Shown here in pieces: positions 35,116 to 46,795 of a DNA stretch of 64,000 nucleotides. Each line of letters opens with the position of its first letter. Position 1 is the stretch's first letter. The notes under the pieces were generated by a model. That model was not told the DNA's origin. It saw nothing but the letters and a program-made list of their open reading frames with translations, and made no database searches. The DNA lies in the NCBI GenBank assembly GCA_019022495.1, contig JAFEKR010000001.1, forward strand, positions 4,278,001 through 4,342,000. The letters are read 5' to 3'. Origin of the DNA: Epichloe hybrida. Taxonomy: Eukaryota > Ascomycota > Sordariomycetes > Hypocreales > Clavicipitaceae. The position numbers and the translations under genes are program-made.

Positions 35116-35978
35116 GGTCCATGCTGCGTGTGTTGAGCTACTTATTTCTTGGTTTCCTCATTGGGCGGCGTTCATGAGCAGCGTCTAGTTGCTTCTCTTT
35201 TTTTTTTTGTCATCGTGTGCACTTCACGTCGGTATATCAAAGTCCGTAGGCCGGGAGGTTCGTGTCGGAAGACTCGTCTGTTCATGAAAAGGTGGATGGA
35301 GGATACGGAAGCCATCACGAATGAATGGCCTCGTTCCGGTGCATGCTTTTCATACTGCTCCATACTACATATTGCCACTTTCATTCTCTAGGATCATCAA
35401 GGGTTTCACACGTTTGGCTATCAGGGGGTTCTAATGGTACATGTACGCGGGCGTTGCACCCGTCCCCTATTACATTGTGCTCATATATCAGTGCAAGTGA
35501 AACTGGTGCGTCGAACATGTATCATTCCGGCGTTACACACGCGACAAATCCCACATTCGCGATCATATCCAGGCCTCCCAGATGCCGCCGCCCTTTTCAC
35601 TTTCTTCCTCTACCATGCTTGCCAACGAACGATCCCATCTTGTTTCGATCCAGCCCCATGCCATTTCTAGTCACAATCCGTCTTGTCCCCGTGATCCTCA
35701 CTCGGACACAGAGAAGAATAAACGCCCGTCATCATGCCCTCTTGTATTCCGAGTCATCTGAAGAGAAAGGGCAAGAGTCCTCTTTCTATCTGTCGAATTG
35801 TCAAGTAGAAAAAAAAAAAGTGCAGGAGACTGAAGGCAAGGCTGTGTGGTTGTAAATGTGGACTTGGTAGAGAGGAGGGGGGGTGGAGAAAATAAAGAAG
35901 TACCAGGATATGATTGGCAAATGGTGGTTTTTTTTTATACTTGTTCCACAGGAAAAGAGGCAAGGAGACTAAGTACAT
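35116..35978. other. Convergent 3' region between Nup133 and eIF2 beta
   Basis: This 863-bp stretch lies between two stop codons. It contains short T and A runs (35199-35208, 35809-35819) and no coding sequence I can support. Confidence 0.45.
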
Positions 35979-37603
35979 TTACGCCTTCATCTTCTTTCTC
36001 TTGCCGACCTGGGCCGAGAAACCAGTCTTGATGGCGGTGACGGATCGTCGCGAGCCACAGTTGTTGCAGGTGACAAAGTACAGACGGTTTTCACCTTTGC
36101 TGAGCTCCGTGTCAGGAGATTTACACGTCTTGCAGGTGACGTATTCGACTGGGAAGATGGTCAGTACATGCCCTGTGGGGAAAATTCATGGAGGAGACAA
36201 GGTGAAACTGAGACGCGAAGGGGAGAGGAGAAGGACGGCCAGGATGACATACTGATGTACTTTCGGACCATGCCCTCAATCTGTTTTTGCTGGAAACGAC
36301 CCTTGATGACCAATCTCCTACTTCCGTCAACAGAGCCATTGGTACCCAGTTCGGCAAACAGGTAGGCGGTAAGATGGTCCTCGGTTCGCTTCATGCGCTT
36401 GCAGATGTCGGCAATGTTGGCAAACACCGTTTTCCTGTTTCCTTCACGCATGCACTGTGGGGGAGGAATCTTGAAGCTCTTGGCACCGGTGAGGGTGTGG
36501 TCGGGGTTCTTTTGTGACAGCTGGTGGAAGAATCGCTGGAGGAGCAGAGTGTAGCCAATGTTCTTGGTCTCGTCGTGGGCCCAGATGCCAGTGCCGACGT
36601 CCATGTCGCCGGCCTCTTCAGGGGCATCGACGGTAGCTTCCTCGGCATCCTTGACCTCGAGCTGCTTCAGCTTGGCGGCAAAGTCGTCCTCCTCGTCGGC
36701 CTCCTTAGTCTTGACCTTCTTCTTCTTCTTCTTCTTCATCAGAGACAGGTCGAGACCTCCATCCTCAGCGGGCGGCGGGGCATCGTCAGTCTCGGCTTCA
36801 GCTGCAGTGTCAGTTTGAAAGGCCCCAAGAGCGGCGGACAGCGGCGGCGTACGGGGCGTGTGGGACTGAGCCGTTTCCTTGGGGTCCTCGGTAGCGGTCA
36901 CCATTTTGACGGAGCCGTCGGCGTCTACTACGATTTGTTCGTCGGTGAAGGCGACGGATTTGCGAGACTTGCGCTCTGTCTGGTCCTACGGTAGGTGATC
37001 AAGGGGTGTTAGCGAAGTGGTGTTCCTTGAGCCTGCATCGAGGCGTTCTCAAATCACCGCTCGCAAAGGGGAAATAGGCGGGTGGAAAACGATGCTGCGT
37101 GGTATGCGCATGTAGAATTGCAAACACGAACAGTAAAGATCTCAATGCCCTTTTTTTTCAGCAGCGCGTGTGTCGTCGGGGGGTTATGGTCCGGGCGAGA
37201 GGCAGGGGGGAAACGGAAAGAAGAGAAGATGCCAAAGCGAAAAAGATGAGTCACGGTCGACAAATCTCGTGTGGTACGGATATCGACCAGTAGACTCCTC
37301 AGTCCAACGCCAACAGCAGGTGGGTGGGTGGTGGTGATGAGAGAGATGATGGTGATGGCAAATATGGTGCATGGTGGTCTCGACCAGTCACAGGTGAAGG
37401 TGGGGTAAAACCATTTGTGCCCGTCTCTGTCTTTGTGCTTTTTTTGATGGATGGTGTGGATGTGTGGTGTGCACTGTGCGCACGCCTTTGTTGGTGTGCT
37501 CTCCTGCCCCGTCCTCCACACAGTGTCTGAGGACGGAGACGAAAGTAGTGGTGTCGGGAAAAAGTAATATAATCAAGACAAAAAGACTCACGTCGTTCTC
37601 CAT
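35979..37603 (-). CDS. SUI3: Translation initiation factor eIF2 subunit beta
   Basis: Exons 37603-37592, 36985-36253 and 36148-35979 give 304 residues. eIF2 beta is part of the factor that brings initiator tRNA to the small ribosomal subunit. The first coding exon is only four codons (MEND), followed by a 606-bp intron, after which [17 protein letters not shown] gives the family N-terminus. A lysine run (about residues 83-89, KKKKKKK) is one of the K-boxes that bind eIF5 and eIF2B. The conserved core includes [20 protein letters not shown] and [17 protein letters not shown]. The zinc ribbon uses Cys254, Cys257, Cys276 and Cys279. A start at the internal Met before VTATEDPKE is possible but would drop the conserved [12 protein letters not shown] segment. 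Confidence 0.9.
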
Positions 37604-38242
37604 GATGGAAGCCCCAGTATTTCTGTCCCAATGCGTCGCTTTTCCCTCGACCAGTCCTTCTCTCGCAAGTCCAGTAGTGGTGTAAAATAAAGGGAGTATG
37701 TGCCGGTGGCGTAGTTTGAAATCTGGTCCCGAACCAAGACTCGCAACGATGGATGCAGGCGGTCCGAAGCAAATTCGCAATCGTGGTTCCCCGGGAACCT
37801 GCTTCAAATATAGCCCTCCAAGTAGAGGTTGGCGTAGCCGATGTTGAATAAGACAAAAGAGAAAGCGCAAGAGCAGCCGAGTTCGTCGGACCATTCACTC
37901 CATGCTACCCGTTTGTCCGTCGTGGCAGGGTATGCTCAAGCCTTGTGACAAGCCGGCTCGTCGCCCAGGCACGTGACTCGGCACGTGGGAGCACCACTTG
38001 TTGCTGTTGTCCCCGTCGTCCAGCAAAAGCGATGCCCATTACGTTAAGCAGCAACCAATCACGAGCTGGGGGCCACATGCCTTGGGAGGAGCATCGCAGC
38101 ATCTTGGATCCTGGAAATACAAGCGTGCAGCATTACGTCGTCGCTGGTCGATCTTGTGCGTTCCTTGATGATAACCACATCACTCTGGCCGATGTTTCGA
38201 CTGCCCTGAGCGTACTCGCCATCCTTGCCTCCACTGTCCGCC
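37604..38242. promoter_or_regulatory. Divergent promoter, eIF2 beta / MIM2-like gene, with paired CACGTG boxes
   Basis: These 639 bp lie between divergent start codons. Two perfect CACGTG palindromes sit 12 bp apart (start to start) at 37970-37975 and 37982-37987; the first is followed by AC. CACGTGAC-type sites are bound by Cbf1-like bHLH factors in fungi. No coding exon is visible. Confidence 0.55.
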
Positions 38243-38710
38243 ATGCCAGCCGCCGACTCCCTCGTCGATCTCCATTACGATGAGAAAGAGGACGATCTCG
38301 ACTCGCTCCCTTCTACATCAGTATCCGCGTCCAGCGATGTCTACTCCGAGGCCGACTCGGATGCCCAAGCCGAGTGGGAGCGTTCGCTCGAGCAGCTGCA
38401 ACTCCTGCTGACCATGATGATTGTGCCCTGGATAGGCAAATACTTTGGCAGAAAATTCGCGTATTGGAGTACGTCAAACAGTTACTTCCTCGTCTTTTCT
38501 TTTCTTCTCCACTCCCTACGACGCTACTACTACTATGGCCTTGTCTTGCCTTTGTTGCTGGTCGCATCGTTCAATATTGACTATGGAGGTTGCTAACTTG
38601 AAGTAGGTTGGTCGCGGTACATGGAATGGATGCACGATGTCGAGGTGCGGTGGACGGACAAGAAGAAATTCAAGGCTGTTGGCATAGCAGGAACAGCTGC
38701 TACATTATAG
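38243..38710 (+). CDS. MIM2-like mitochondrial outer membrane import protein
   Basis: Exons 38243-38468 and 38607-38710 (138-bp intron) give 109 residues. The first 45 residues are acidic and Ser-rich (EKEDDLDS, SEADSDAQAEWERS). One hydrophobic segment follows at residues 51-68 (QLQLLLTMMIVPWIGKYFG) and then RKFAYWSWSRYMEWMHDVEV with a basic tail. This layout and the W-rich block after the membrane segment resemble fungal Mim2, which with Mim1 inserts single-pass helical proteins into the mitochondrial outer membrane. The assignment rests on remembered family shape, not on a search. The splice junction codon (A|GT, Ser) is clean. Confidence 0.58.
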
Positions 38711-39452
38711 AATGGACTCCGTTTGGCATTTGACGAGATGCGCAACGGATCGAGGGAGGAGAAGAAGACCGGAGAGCGCGCGTATTTGAGCAGGCTAGAC
38801 TGCGGCTCGCACTTGCAAAGACATTGTGTATAATTTGGCATTTGATCGCATCTACCGTCTGGCACATTTTATGTAAACTTACCTCAGCTGCTACATCGTC
38901 GAGTCGCGTTGGTGGATTGGAGAATGTGATGAACAAGTAGTCGCAATTCATGAAAATCTAATGTCTGCCCATTATTTGCCAACACCACGGCAGCGACGTC
39001 GCCTGTATTAAGTTTGGTATACACAATATGATGAAACACAATATTTCCAATACGTCATGAAACCCATAAACTCCTCTCCGTCATAATTTCGCATGGCTCA
39101 AGACCGTGACACTCGACCCAGGCGGAGGTTGTGTCGTCACGTTGAGTAATTACATCGCTTGAGTCTCAGGCCTTCGCGACAATGGCTTGATGCCTAAAAG
39201 GCGCCGGCGCCAGCGCCCATTGAATTACAACACCGATCTTCTCTTGCCCGTCGCGCATGCCGCATCTTTCTTCGAATGATTGGGTGGGTGACCATTAGAC
39301 GCCTGAATAAAAGACAAAATCATATTAACATCAGATCCGGGAAAAGTCGGTTGGTACAAGACGCAGGACATGGCAAACACAGAAAGGCAAGGTTCTGTCA
39401 TGCGATGATCCCGACTGCTCCCGAAGGGGGTATTACTCGGGAGACAGTCCAT
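38711..39452. other. Convergent 3' region between the MIM2-like and NCE102 genes
   Basis: A 742-bp stretch between two stop codons. Nothing coding or structured was recognised in it. Confidence 0.45.
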
Positions 39453-39974
39453 TTAGACGCCGACCTGGGACATGTTGGGCCTACCGGTGCGGATGGAACC
39501 GCCGAGGCCACCGCGAGCTTCCTTGGCGGAGAAGAACAGGGCAACGGCGGAGCAGGCGAAGAGGAACCACATGAAGGCGGTGCTGGCCTGGATCTCACGG
39601 CAACGCTTCTCGGTGTCACTGGAGCCGTAGCCGATCCAGTTGTCGGGGAGAGACGAGGGATTGATATTGCCGCAATTGGGGGCGCGCAGCTTGGCGGCCA
39701 AGACGATGGCATCGATAAAGGTGAAGAGAGTGACCAAGGCGTCCAAAGGCAGCATGATGATGGCGCGGCCTAGGCTGGAAATGACGGCCGAGGCGAGGCC
39801 ATACAAGTTGGCCAACCACGACAGGACGGCGACGAACATGGTGAAGTTGATGGCGGCCGAGGCCGATGAGGAAGCGTTGACATTGTTGGCGATGACGTTA
39901 CCAATGAGCGCAGTAATGAGCAACGTCCACAAGAGCGCGGTCACGCGCAGAGCAGTGGTGATTAAGGCCGACAT
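39453..39974 (-). CDS. NCE102: NCE102-like MARVEL-domain membrane protein
   Basis: A single exon gives 173 residues with four predicted membrane helices, at about residues 5-28, 42-65, 70-95 and 133-152. The pattern of MARVEL proteins of the Nce102 family is present: SRAIIM-like LGRAIIMLPLDALVTLFTFI, then a Cys in the loop (LRAPNCGNI), and TEKRCREIQASTAFMWFLFA before helix 4. In yeast and Aspergillus, Nce102 sits in eisosome membrane domains and links sphingolipid status to membrane organisation. The C-terminal tail is short, Gly/Ser-rich and cytosolic. The gene has an unusually long gene-free upstream region (3 kb). Confidence 0.85.
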   Translation of the reverse strand: MSALITTALRVTALLWTLLITALIGNVIANNVNASSSASAAINFTMFVAVLSWLANLYGLASAVISSLGRAIIMLPLDALVTLFTFIDAIVLAAKLRAPNCGNINPSSLPDNWIGYGSSDTEKRCREIQASTAFMWFLFACSAVALFFSAKEARGGLGGSIRTGRPNMSQVGV

Positions 39975-40387
39975 TGTCGTTGTCGATGGTCAAGGATTGC
40001 TTATTGCTTCTGGATTCTGGATTCTGATGGGCGTATCGAGGGAACGAAGTAGATGATTGTTTGTGGTTGAAGGGTGCAGAGAGCAGAGAGCAGAGAGCAG
40101 GTGGGTGCGAAAGGCTACTGTCGGTAGTGGCTGATGGGGTTCCGCAGCAGAAGATGGTGAGACAACAAACAATAAGACGGGGATGTGTTTTGGAAAGCTG
40201 TAATAGCAGTGCTGCTTAATCTCTTATTGGCGCGTGATAGACGTGTGATAGACTTGTGATGGGCGTGTTCGTCGTCGAGGGGATGTGTTCACGCTTTGAA
40301 TGTAACAAGAGACCGGGGGGGGGCCAGGAGAGCGAAGGGATGCGGGATGAGGAAACCCGGCTGCGTGGTGGTATTTGTTCATTCGTC

Positions 40388-40434
40388 CAAGCGGCAAGCG
40401 GCAAGCGGCAAGCAGCAAGCAGCAAGCAGCAGCC
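40388..40434. repeat. GCAAGCG/GCAAGCA heptanucleotide repeat
   Basis: Six to seven tandem 7-bp units drift from AAGCGGC to AAGCAGC along the array. It lies about 420 bp upstream of the NCE102 start. Confidence 0.85.
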
Positions 40435-40758
40435 CGGGGGGACCCGTGGGGGCGAGAGTTGTTCACTCGCGCTGGCCCGGAGCGATCGGCAGTTGGCAAT
40501 TGCAAGGTTGAAGGGGGCTGCACTTTGTTTGTTTGCGACAAGAACTTCATGGATGGCATGATGCGATGACCTCACCGCAACCTCACCGGACTTGACTTGG
40601 TGCCGAGCAAGTCTCGCTTTCTTGCTTTCTTGCTTTCTTGGCACCGACGTGCAAGCTTGCTCGGGCTGCCCAAGCTCTGGCCAATCACGATCTGTCTAGG
40701 TCTTGCTAATCCGTCTTTGTTTTCGGTCGATTTCGGTCGACTGAATTGGCGTCGAGTC

Positions 40759-40775
40759 CATCATCGTCGTCGTCG

Positions 40776-40813
<38 letters not shown>
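40759..40813. repeat. TCA/TCG trinucleotide microsatellite
   Basis: About eighteen TCN units, the first few TCG and the remainder TCA, run without interruption. It is outside any gene I can support. Confidence 0.9.
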
Positions 40814-40815
<2 letters not shown>

Positions 40816-43018
40816 CCAGTATCTGGGCGGAACTTTCTCAGTCCGGGGCCGGGCGCTTTGGTGCAAGCGGAATCTCCTCATCTTTTCAGGAGCTGTTTAT
40901 TTATTCAGGGAGCATCAACGAGAGAGGTGATCAGTCTGGCTGGTGACATGAATGATGTGTTGGAGCGACCGCCGCCTGCACGCCGCCTGCACGCCGCCTG
41001 CACGCCAGCTGCATGCACTATTATGTACTTACCTAATACTGAGCAGCCGGCAGCGTCGGCATCGTGAAGTCGTCGCTGTCCAGTCGTCCCCTGCATCTAT
41101 CATCATGCCTCGTAATATTGAGTCGTCTTGTCCGATTTCAACTGCCTAGGTACTTTTCCGGTCGTGCTCCGCCGAATTGGTCAGTCAGTCATGATGTTTT
41201 TTTCCACGTCTCCGGAAGAAGCCTAAGCCCAAGCCCTCGATGCCGGGAAACGCTACTGCAGTGCACCGCCCTTCCTCTGCCGCTACCAGTCACACTGTCG
41301 TCATTGGTTCTCGGCCGTGGGACTGTAATATTCACCGGTTGACCCGAGGGGGGGGGAAGAGGGAGAGGATGAGAGGGAAAGGATGAGAGGCAGAGGGAGA
41401 CAGGCCATCGACGTCTAGCCATGGGATATTATGTAATACAGCGCCTTGAACCCGGCACCTACCGTCTGCCAGCTGCCATGAAGTCTCGGTTCTGCAAGTC
41501 CAGTGTGTACAGAATTCCTAGAACTGGTGATTCCTCCACGATTCACTCTTCCGTCCTAAAACGGCTCGCAAGCATCAAGCAGAAACCGCCTCTGCTACCT
41601 CGGGCTAAGCGTCGGCTCCTCCATCATCCTTCAGTACGTCATCACGGAACAGCCCAATTGCAACGTCCAACTCTGCCGTCGCGACTCCCCCGCGTTGCTA
41701 GCCCAGCTTCCGAGCTTCCGAGCCTCGAGGGATCATGTGCGATCAGAACTCGGTAAAATGTAATCCGTACAACATGAAATACACACGCCATTCCATCAAT
41801 GCCTTGTCCATTCAGGCTAAAGTTACCCTGTAGACGATTCTCGTCCAAACCCCAAACCCGACGGCAACATTTCCAAAAGAAAACACGGATTTATTCCTGC
41901 GCCGCCGCCAAAGTCAGATGCATCACCCCATCAGTCTCGTGCCCAATCGCAAAGCAAGCGACTTGCGGACCTAGTCCCGAAGACGATGGCGAACCAGAGA
42001 ACAATGCAGATCTACGAAATCCCATCCATGACACACCCTCGCACGACAAGTCAAGTATCGGTCAATAATGCTGGCATCTGATTGATTCTTGCGAGTGTTT
42101 CCTCGTCACCATTGACTGCTTTTTGTTGTCGTTATCTTTGTTCCTCGGGAAGGAAGGAAACGGGGGACTCCCCATTCCCCATTCGGCCATTCGGGGTCTT
42201 CAAACCGCCGTTTCGCTTCAGACAAGTTTCCCCGCCAAAATGGACCTCGCCGGTCCGGAAGCACGCCACGGGCTCGTGTGAACCCATTGACACGCAGAAC
42301 TTGAAATACATGTAAAAATGAAAATAAAAGAGAAGGAAGCCACCCTCGGTCATGGCCGAATCCGCCCTTGTGTTTTCCCGACAAAAACACGCCCCCGACA
42401 TTCGGGCGAGAACCCTAATTTCCCTACAGACACGCCCTGTGTGAAAGCTTATTTTGAATAAAATGCAAACCAGCGGCCGTGCTCCACTCGGCAAAGACAA
42501 AATTCTCGCCGTGTCAAAGGACAAACTTTGCCCCTCTTGAACCTTGCTTGCTCTCGCGATTTGATAAACCCCCCCTTTCTCCCCCGCTCCGTATTTCAAC
42601 GACGGCCGGCTCTATTGTTTCACTCGATAGCACCAGAACAAAAAGTGATGCAGTAAAAGTCTAAATCTTCAAAGCGCTTTGCCTTTCCACAGAGCCAACA
42701 GAGTTCAAGAATGGCTCCTTCACTCTGATCGCTGCCTTGCCACGAGACACCACTATCCAATCAAATTTCTGTCATGAGACCCGATGCTTTGCATACGGGA
42801 CACACATACACGCGCGACTTATTGAGCGTCCTCATGCGTAAGCCAACGGTGTCGATTGCGCAAAACATGATGACTGGTAACGGGCCCCAGGAAGCTTTGC
42901 TCGACGCTGCATCCTCGCCCCGTTTCCGAGTTTCGACTTGGCCGACCCCGAGACGACTTCGACGGACCTCGGCCACTTGATCTCCGTGTTGATTCGGCCT
43001 TTGCTCGCGGCATGTCGT

Positions 43019-45200
43019 TCACTCCACAGGGCCGCTTACACGACGACCAAGACTCCCCGGCCGTCCTCGCACAAACCTCGCAGCAAATGCACCCGGCCGG
43101 CCGTCATTGTCGTCGTGCGTGGCGGGCCCAGGCTTGCTGCTGGCCTGGGTTGATATCGCCGCCAAGTCCAACCCGTATGCCCACCGAGCGTCGTGCGTCG
43201 TCGTCTCATTGACCACGCTGATGTCTCGCCGGTAGAGTTGGGTACCCGCACCCGCACCCGTAGAGCTCGTCTTGTCGGGCAAATCGTCCTCCAACGACGC
43301 CAGCACATAATGTTGACGACTGCTGCCGAAGCCCCCGCTCGTTTTGCCACCATCCTTCTGCCAAAAGAATGCACTCCCGGTCTTGGTCGTAGTGATGCTC
43401 GCCCCGCTTACTTTGCCTTTCAAAAAGGGAATGAATGCTTCCAATCCGTTGGGGAAGACTGCTTTCCCCGTCACGGTCAAGCCCATGGACTGCGTCAAGT
43501 TGGCATCCAGCGTCAGACTGTAGTTGCCGTCTGGTGCAGTCTGCCTGAAGCTAGACAGGATGGGATAAGAATAGCTCGCGCAGAAGACCCTGGTGCCGTT
43601 GTTTGTTGCCAAGTCGCGACCCTCGTAGGAGGCTGTGACGTTTTGAACGTTGCCAGAGTCCAGCACGGTTCCTCGGTTGCTCATTGTGAATGTCTGCGTC
43701 CAGGAAGCATCAACCTCGCCGGACCCCGCGTTGATCTTGGCCTTGATTTCCAAATTGCGCCCAATGCTCTGGTCGTATCGCACGTACTTGCCCCGAACAG
43801 ACTCATCATGTGATTCGAATCTGGGCTTGTTCATGAAGATGCTGGGGGCGGGTCCTCTTGTGACATGTCCCGGCTTCTCATCATCTACTAGCCAGACAAA
43901 GATCTTGCCGGAAAGTAGCCAGTATCGATTCACCACGGCATCGTTCGCACCGACCACGTGCATGCTGAAAACATGGGGGGTTCCGTCGCAGAGGATACCG
44001 AGCCAGGGCGTGATGTCAATTTCCTGCTCCCGAAGATCGAATGCTTGCGGGCCCGCGATCGGCCTATGCAAAGGTGGCGAGATGCCCCCGGTGAACACGA
44101 CGGGGAAAGGCCATGAAAGGCCCGCAATCTTTCCATCAATGAACAACCGTACCTCGCGGAACGAACTCTTGCCCGGCAACGTGGGGCCCTTGAACGTGTC
44201 TTTGGACTCTTCGGGCACATTGGACCACCAGAATTCTTCGTCAGACTGGCCCGTGGCGGCAATGGACAAAACCGCACGTTTGATGTTGCGAGGCAATGAG
44301 ACAGACGCTGAAGCCCTCTCGTCTGGGTACGTCCAAGCGCTTCCGGCATTAGACTTTGCCCTGCCGGCGGATATGGCCAAGATCTGATCTGCGGGGGTGG
44401 CAAGCGGACCGGTGTCACCAGTCTGGTTGGCCTTGTCTCTGAAAAAAGTTGCTGTGAGCGTGGCATTGAACGATCCGGTATACTTGTCGTCGACAGCGTT
44501 GCCGAGATCGAATATGAGTTGCTGAGGTTGTTTCCAAAGAGCAATGTAATTTGTCATGTCCTTCCAGTAGGTCCACGAAATACCTGGGCGGGGTTTTGGC
44601 TCAGCCGTCGACGTCCTCCAGACTTCGATGTCATTGAGCCACATGGTAGCTAAGCGGTCAAACTGACGGCCCTCTGAGACGACGGTAAGATTGACAGCGA
44701 CCCGGTTGAAGCTCGATGCAAGAGAGCAGGATGTTGCCACTGGAGGAACATAGTTGGCTAGCACAGCACATCAATAGCAAACATGTCAGCCAAAAAAATA
44801 GCACACGACAACAGGATTTCGTTCATCATCTCTCATCTGCACTATACTGAGCAAAGACAAGAAGAAGAGTACGGAGATGGGCTTTTTTTTTCATCTTACC
44901 AACAAACGGCTGACCGTAGCTATTCGCAAACACATGCTCCATCAGCGTCACCACGCACGACTCTCTTTCCTCCTCACCACCCCGCGGGTCCCCAAGAAGC
45001 TCATTGCCGTCAACCAGACCGCAAGACGACAACACAGGGCTAGTCACCTCAAGACATTGCAGCGGCTCAGTAGGATAACCTCGTGCATCATCTCTAGACG
45101 TGCGCAGCAAAAGCTCCTGCGCAGCCGGTCTCCCGACCAGCAGCTCTGCGGTGACCAAGTCGAGAGCCACCAGGAACGCGCTCCGCACAACGTTTCGCAT
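43019..45200 (-). CDS. Peptide-N4-(N-acetyl-beta-glucosaminyl)asparagine amidase A (PNGase A family)
   Basis: Exons 45200-44900 and 44757-43019 (142-bp intron) give 679 residues. PNGase A cleaves N-glycans from glycoproteins, yielding Asp. The N-terminal hydrophobic stretch (RSAFLVALDLVTAELLVG) fits a signal peptide, so the enzyme is probably secreted or vacuolar. Family motifs are PLQCLEVTSPVLS, VTLMEHVFANSYGQPFV joined to ANYVPPVATSC across the intron, then RQFDRLATMWLNDIEVWRTS and TAEPKPRPGISWTYWKDM. Further on are SFREVRLFIDGKIAGLSWPF, VVFTGGISPPLHRPI and a C-terminal half rich in N-x-S/T sequons. The C-terminal 60 residues are Gly/Arg-rich and variable. The catalytic residues of this family are not ones I can mark by eye. 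Confidence 0.9.
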
Positions 45201-46795
45201 AGTGTTACCTGACGGACCGACCGAGTAGCTGACGGAGAGGAAGGAGGGGTGTCGGGTCAAGATCTAGTTCATCGCATTGTAGACTGCAACATGATCAAAA
45301 GGCTGGTAGGAGAAGAAGAATTACACACTAGTACGCGCCGTACGCGCCCTCACGTAATCTGAGGGGAACGGAAGCTGCAACACACCGCCCCAGACCACTC
45401 CGGCAACGCCAAGGCAACACCTTGTGTACTTTTGAGTTTGAACCCAGCAATCAATGGCCATCGACGAGGCTTCGAGGTCAAGCAGAGAGGCCCATCGCAG
45501 ATTCAATGGACCGGCCCGCCTCGTGTTACATGCCTTGTCATGCTCTCCAGACAGGGGGCATTTACTAGGCATTCCAGCAAGCTCCAGCATCTCAGTCTCA
45601 GAGGATCGGCTCGTCATCCATCGCAGCGGGCGCTTTCCACCACGCACGCATCGCAGCAGAGAGCACATGCATGGAGCCGGCAACAATACATCTCGTGCTT
45701 CTTCTCCCTGCGACTTGATGCACTCGATCGATGCACGTCATTACGAATGGTGGCCCCTCGTTCTGTACACAGAACAACAGATGGACCAAGACCAAGGCAG
45801 CGTCGTCGGCCTCACACTGACGCCCCGCTCGGGACGGATGCTCCTAGAGACGTCTGATGCGGATTGAAGCCGGCACAGACTCACAGTTTGGGTTTGCGAG
45901 CGGGCCAGGCGCGGATTTTGAGTTGCAACCCATACTCCGCACAGGCTGGCCTGGCCTGGTCACGGAGTCAGAGACATTCAATGCACTCGGTGCGGAACAG
46001 AGTTGTGGTGGCAGAGTTTAAGTCGTGTGTGTACGGAGTATGCAGAAAGTATAATATATATGTGGTGTGACGCCGAGAGGGATATGTACAGGTAAAATTG
46101 AGTTGCGCATTTTCACATCTCTTAACATGGGTCTCCGTCTCCTTCCTGCTTATGTGGACCCCGTCGCCATCTCTCCATCTCTCCATCTCTCCATCGCTTC
46201 TGCGAGTGCGTCGTGGCCTGCAGTCCAGGTCGACTCATTCATCAATACCTGCGTCTTGCGCCGCATACATCATTTGGACGATGCCTATGTATGTATCGCG
46301 GATGCGGATGCGGATGCGGATGCGGATGCCAGTTGCAGTGCCGGTCCTGCACCTGCTCCAATTAAGCCAGTTGAGCCAGCTGAGCCCCGCCTAGAATGCG
46401 GCGTGTGCCATTTGAATCCAGCCCGTGATTGCACCGGCCGCACAGCTCCGTAATGCGTGAAGAACTATGAAAGTCTGGCCACTGTGGCTTCTCTTTCCAA
46501 GGGCTCATGAGGCAGGCTGAAGGGAATTGAAAACCCTAACGCCAGCCACCCGTTGTGGGGGGGGGTCCTTGACTTTTGATGATCCGTTTCATGACGCCAC
46601 CCGTCAGAGGCGCACGCCGACATGACATGACATTACATGACTAGTAGGGTATCGTGTCGGCGGAAATGACAAGAGCCAGCCATCATCCCATTGTGGGAGG
46701 ACAGGGGGGAAGAGTGAACCGGGCTGAATAAAGAGAGGGGAAGAAAAAAAATATTAAGAGCCGCCTTCGCGACTGATATCATGTGCGCGAATTCA
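45201..46795. other. 1.6-kb gene-free region
   Basis: This is the upstream region of PNGase A and the 3' flank of a small gene. Open frames here are short, overlap each other and encode low-complexity peptides. Simple repeats are an ATCTCTCC array at 46169-46194 and a GCGGAT hexamer array at 46298-46330. A G run lies at about 46557-46565. Confidence 0.5.
46298..46330. repeat. GCGGAT hexanucleotide array
   Basis: Between five and six perfect GCGGAT units in tandem. Read in one frame it would give an Ala-Asp repeat, but no supported gene covers it. Confidence 0.85.

Larger units (their letters stand above)
39975..43018. other. 3-kb gene-free region upstream of NCE102, rich in microsatellites
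   Basis: No exon pair with a recognisable product was found on either strand. The stretch holds several simple repeats: GAGCAGA units at about 40074-40100, GCAAGCG/GCAAGCA units at 40388-40434, CTTTCTTG units at 40616-40640, a TCA/TCG trinucleotide array at 40759-40813, and an 11-bp CGCCGCCTGCA repeat at about 40970-41003. From about 41000 to 43000 it is ordinary mixed sequence. It probably contains the NCE102 promoter and 5' UTR and the 3' flank of PNGase A. Confidence 0.5.

Noticed and set aside
40388..40813. CRISPR-like or satellite array
   Set aside because: Units are 3-7 bp without unique spacers; these are microsatellites in a fungal genome.
46067..46453. Open frame with Ala-Asp repeats
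   Set aside because: The repeat comes from a GCGGAT microsatellite; the rest is low-complexity and has no splice signals or homologous look.
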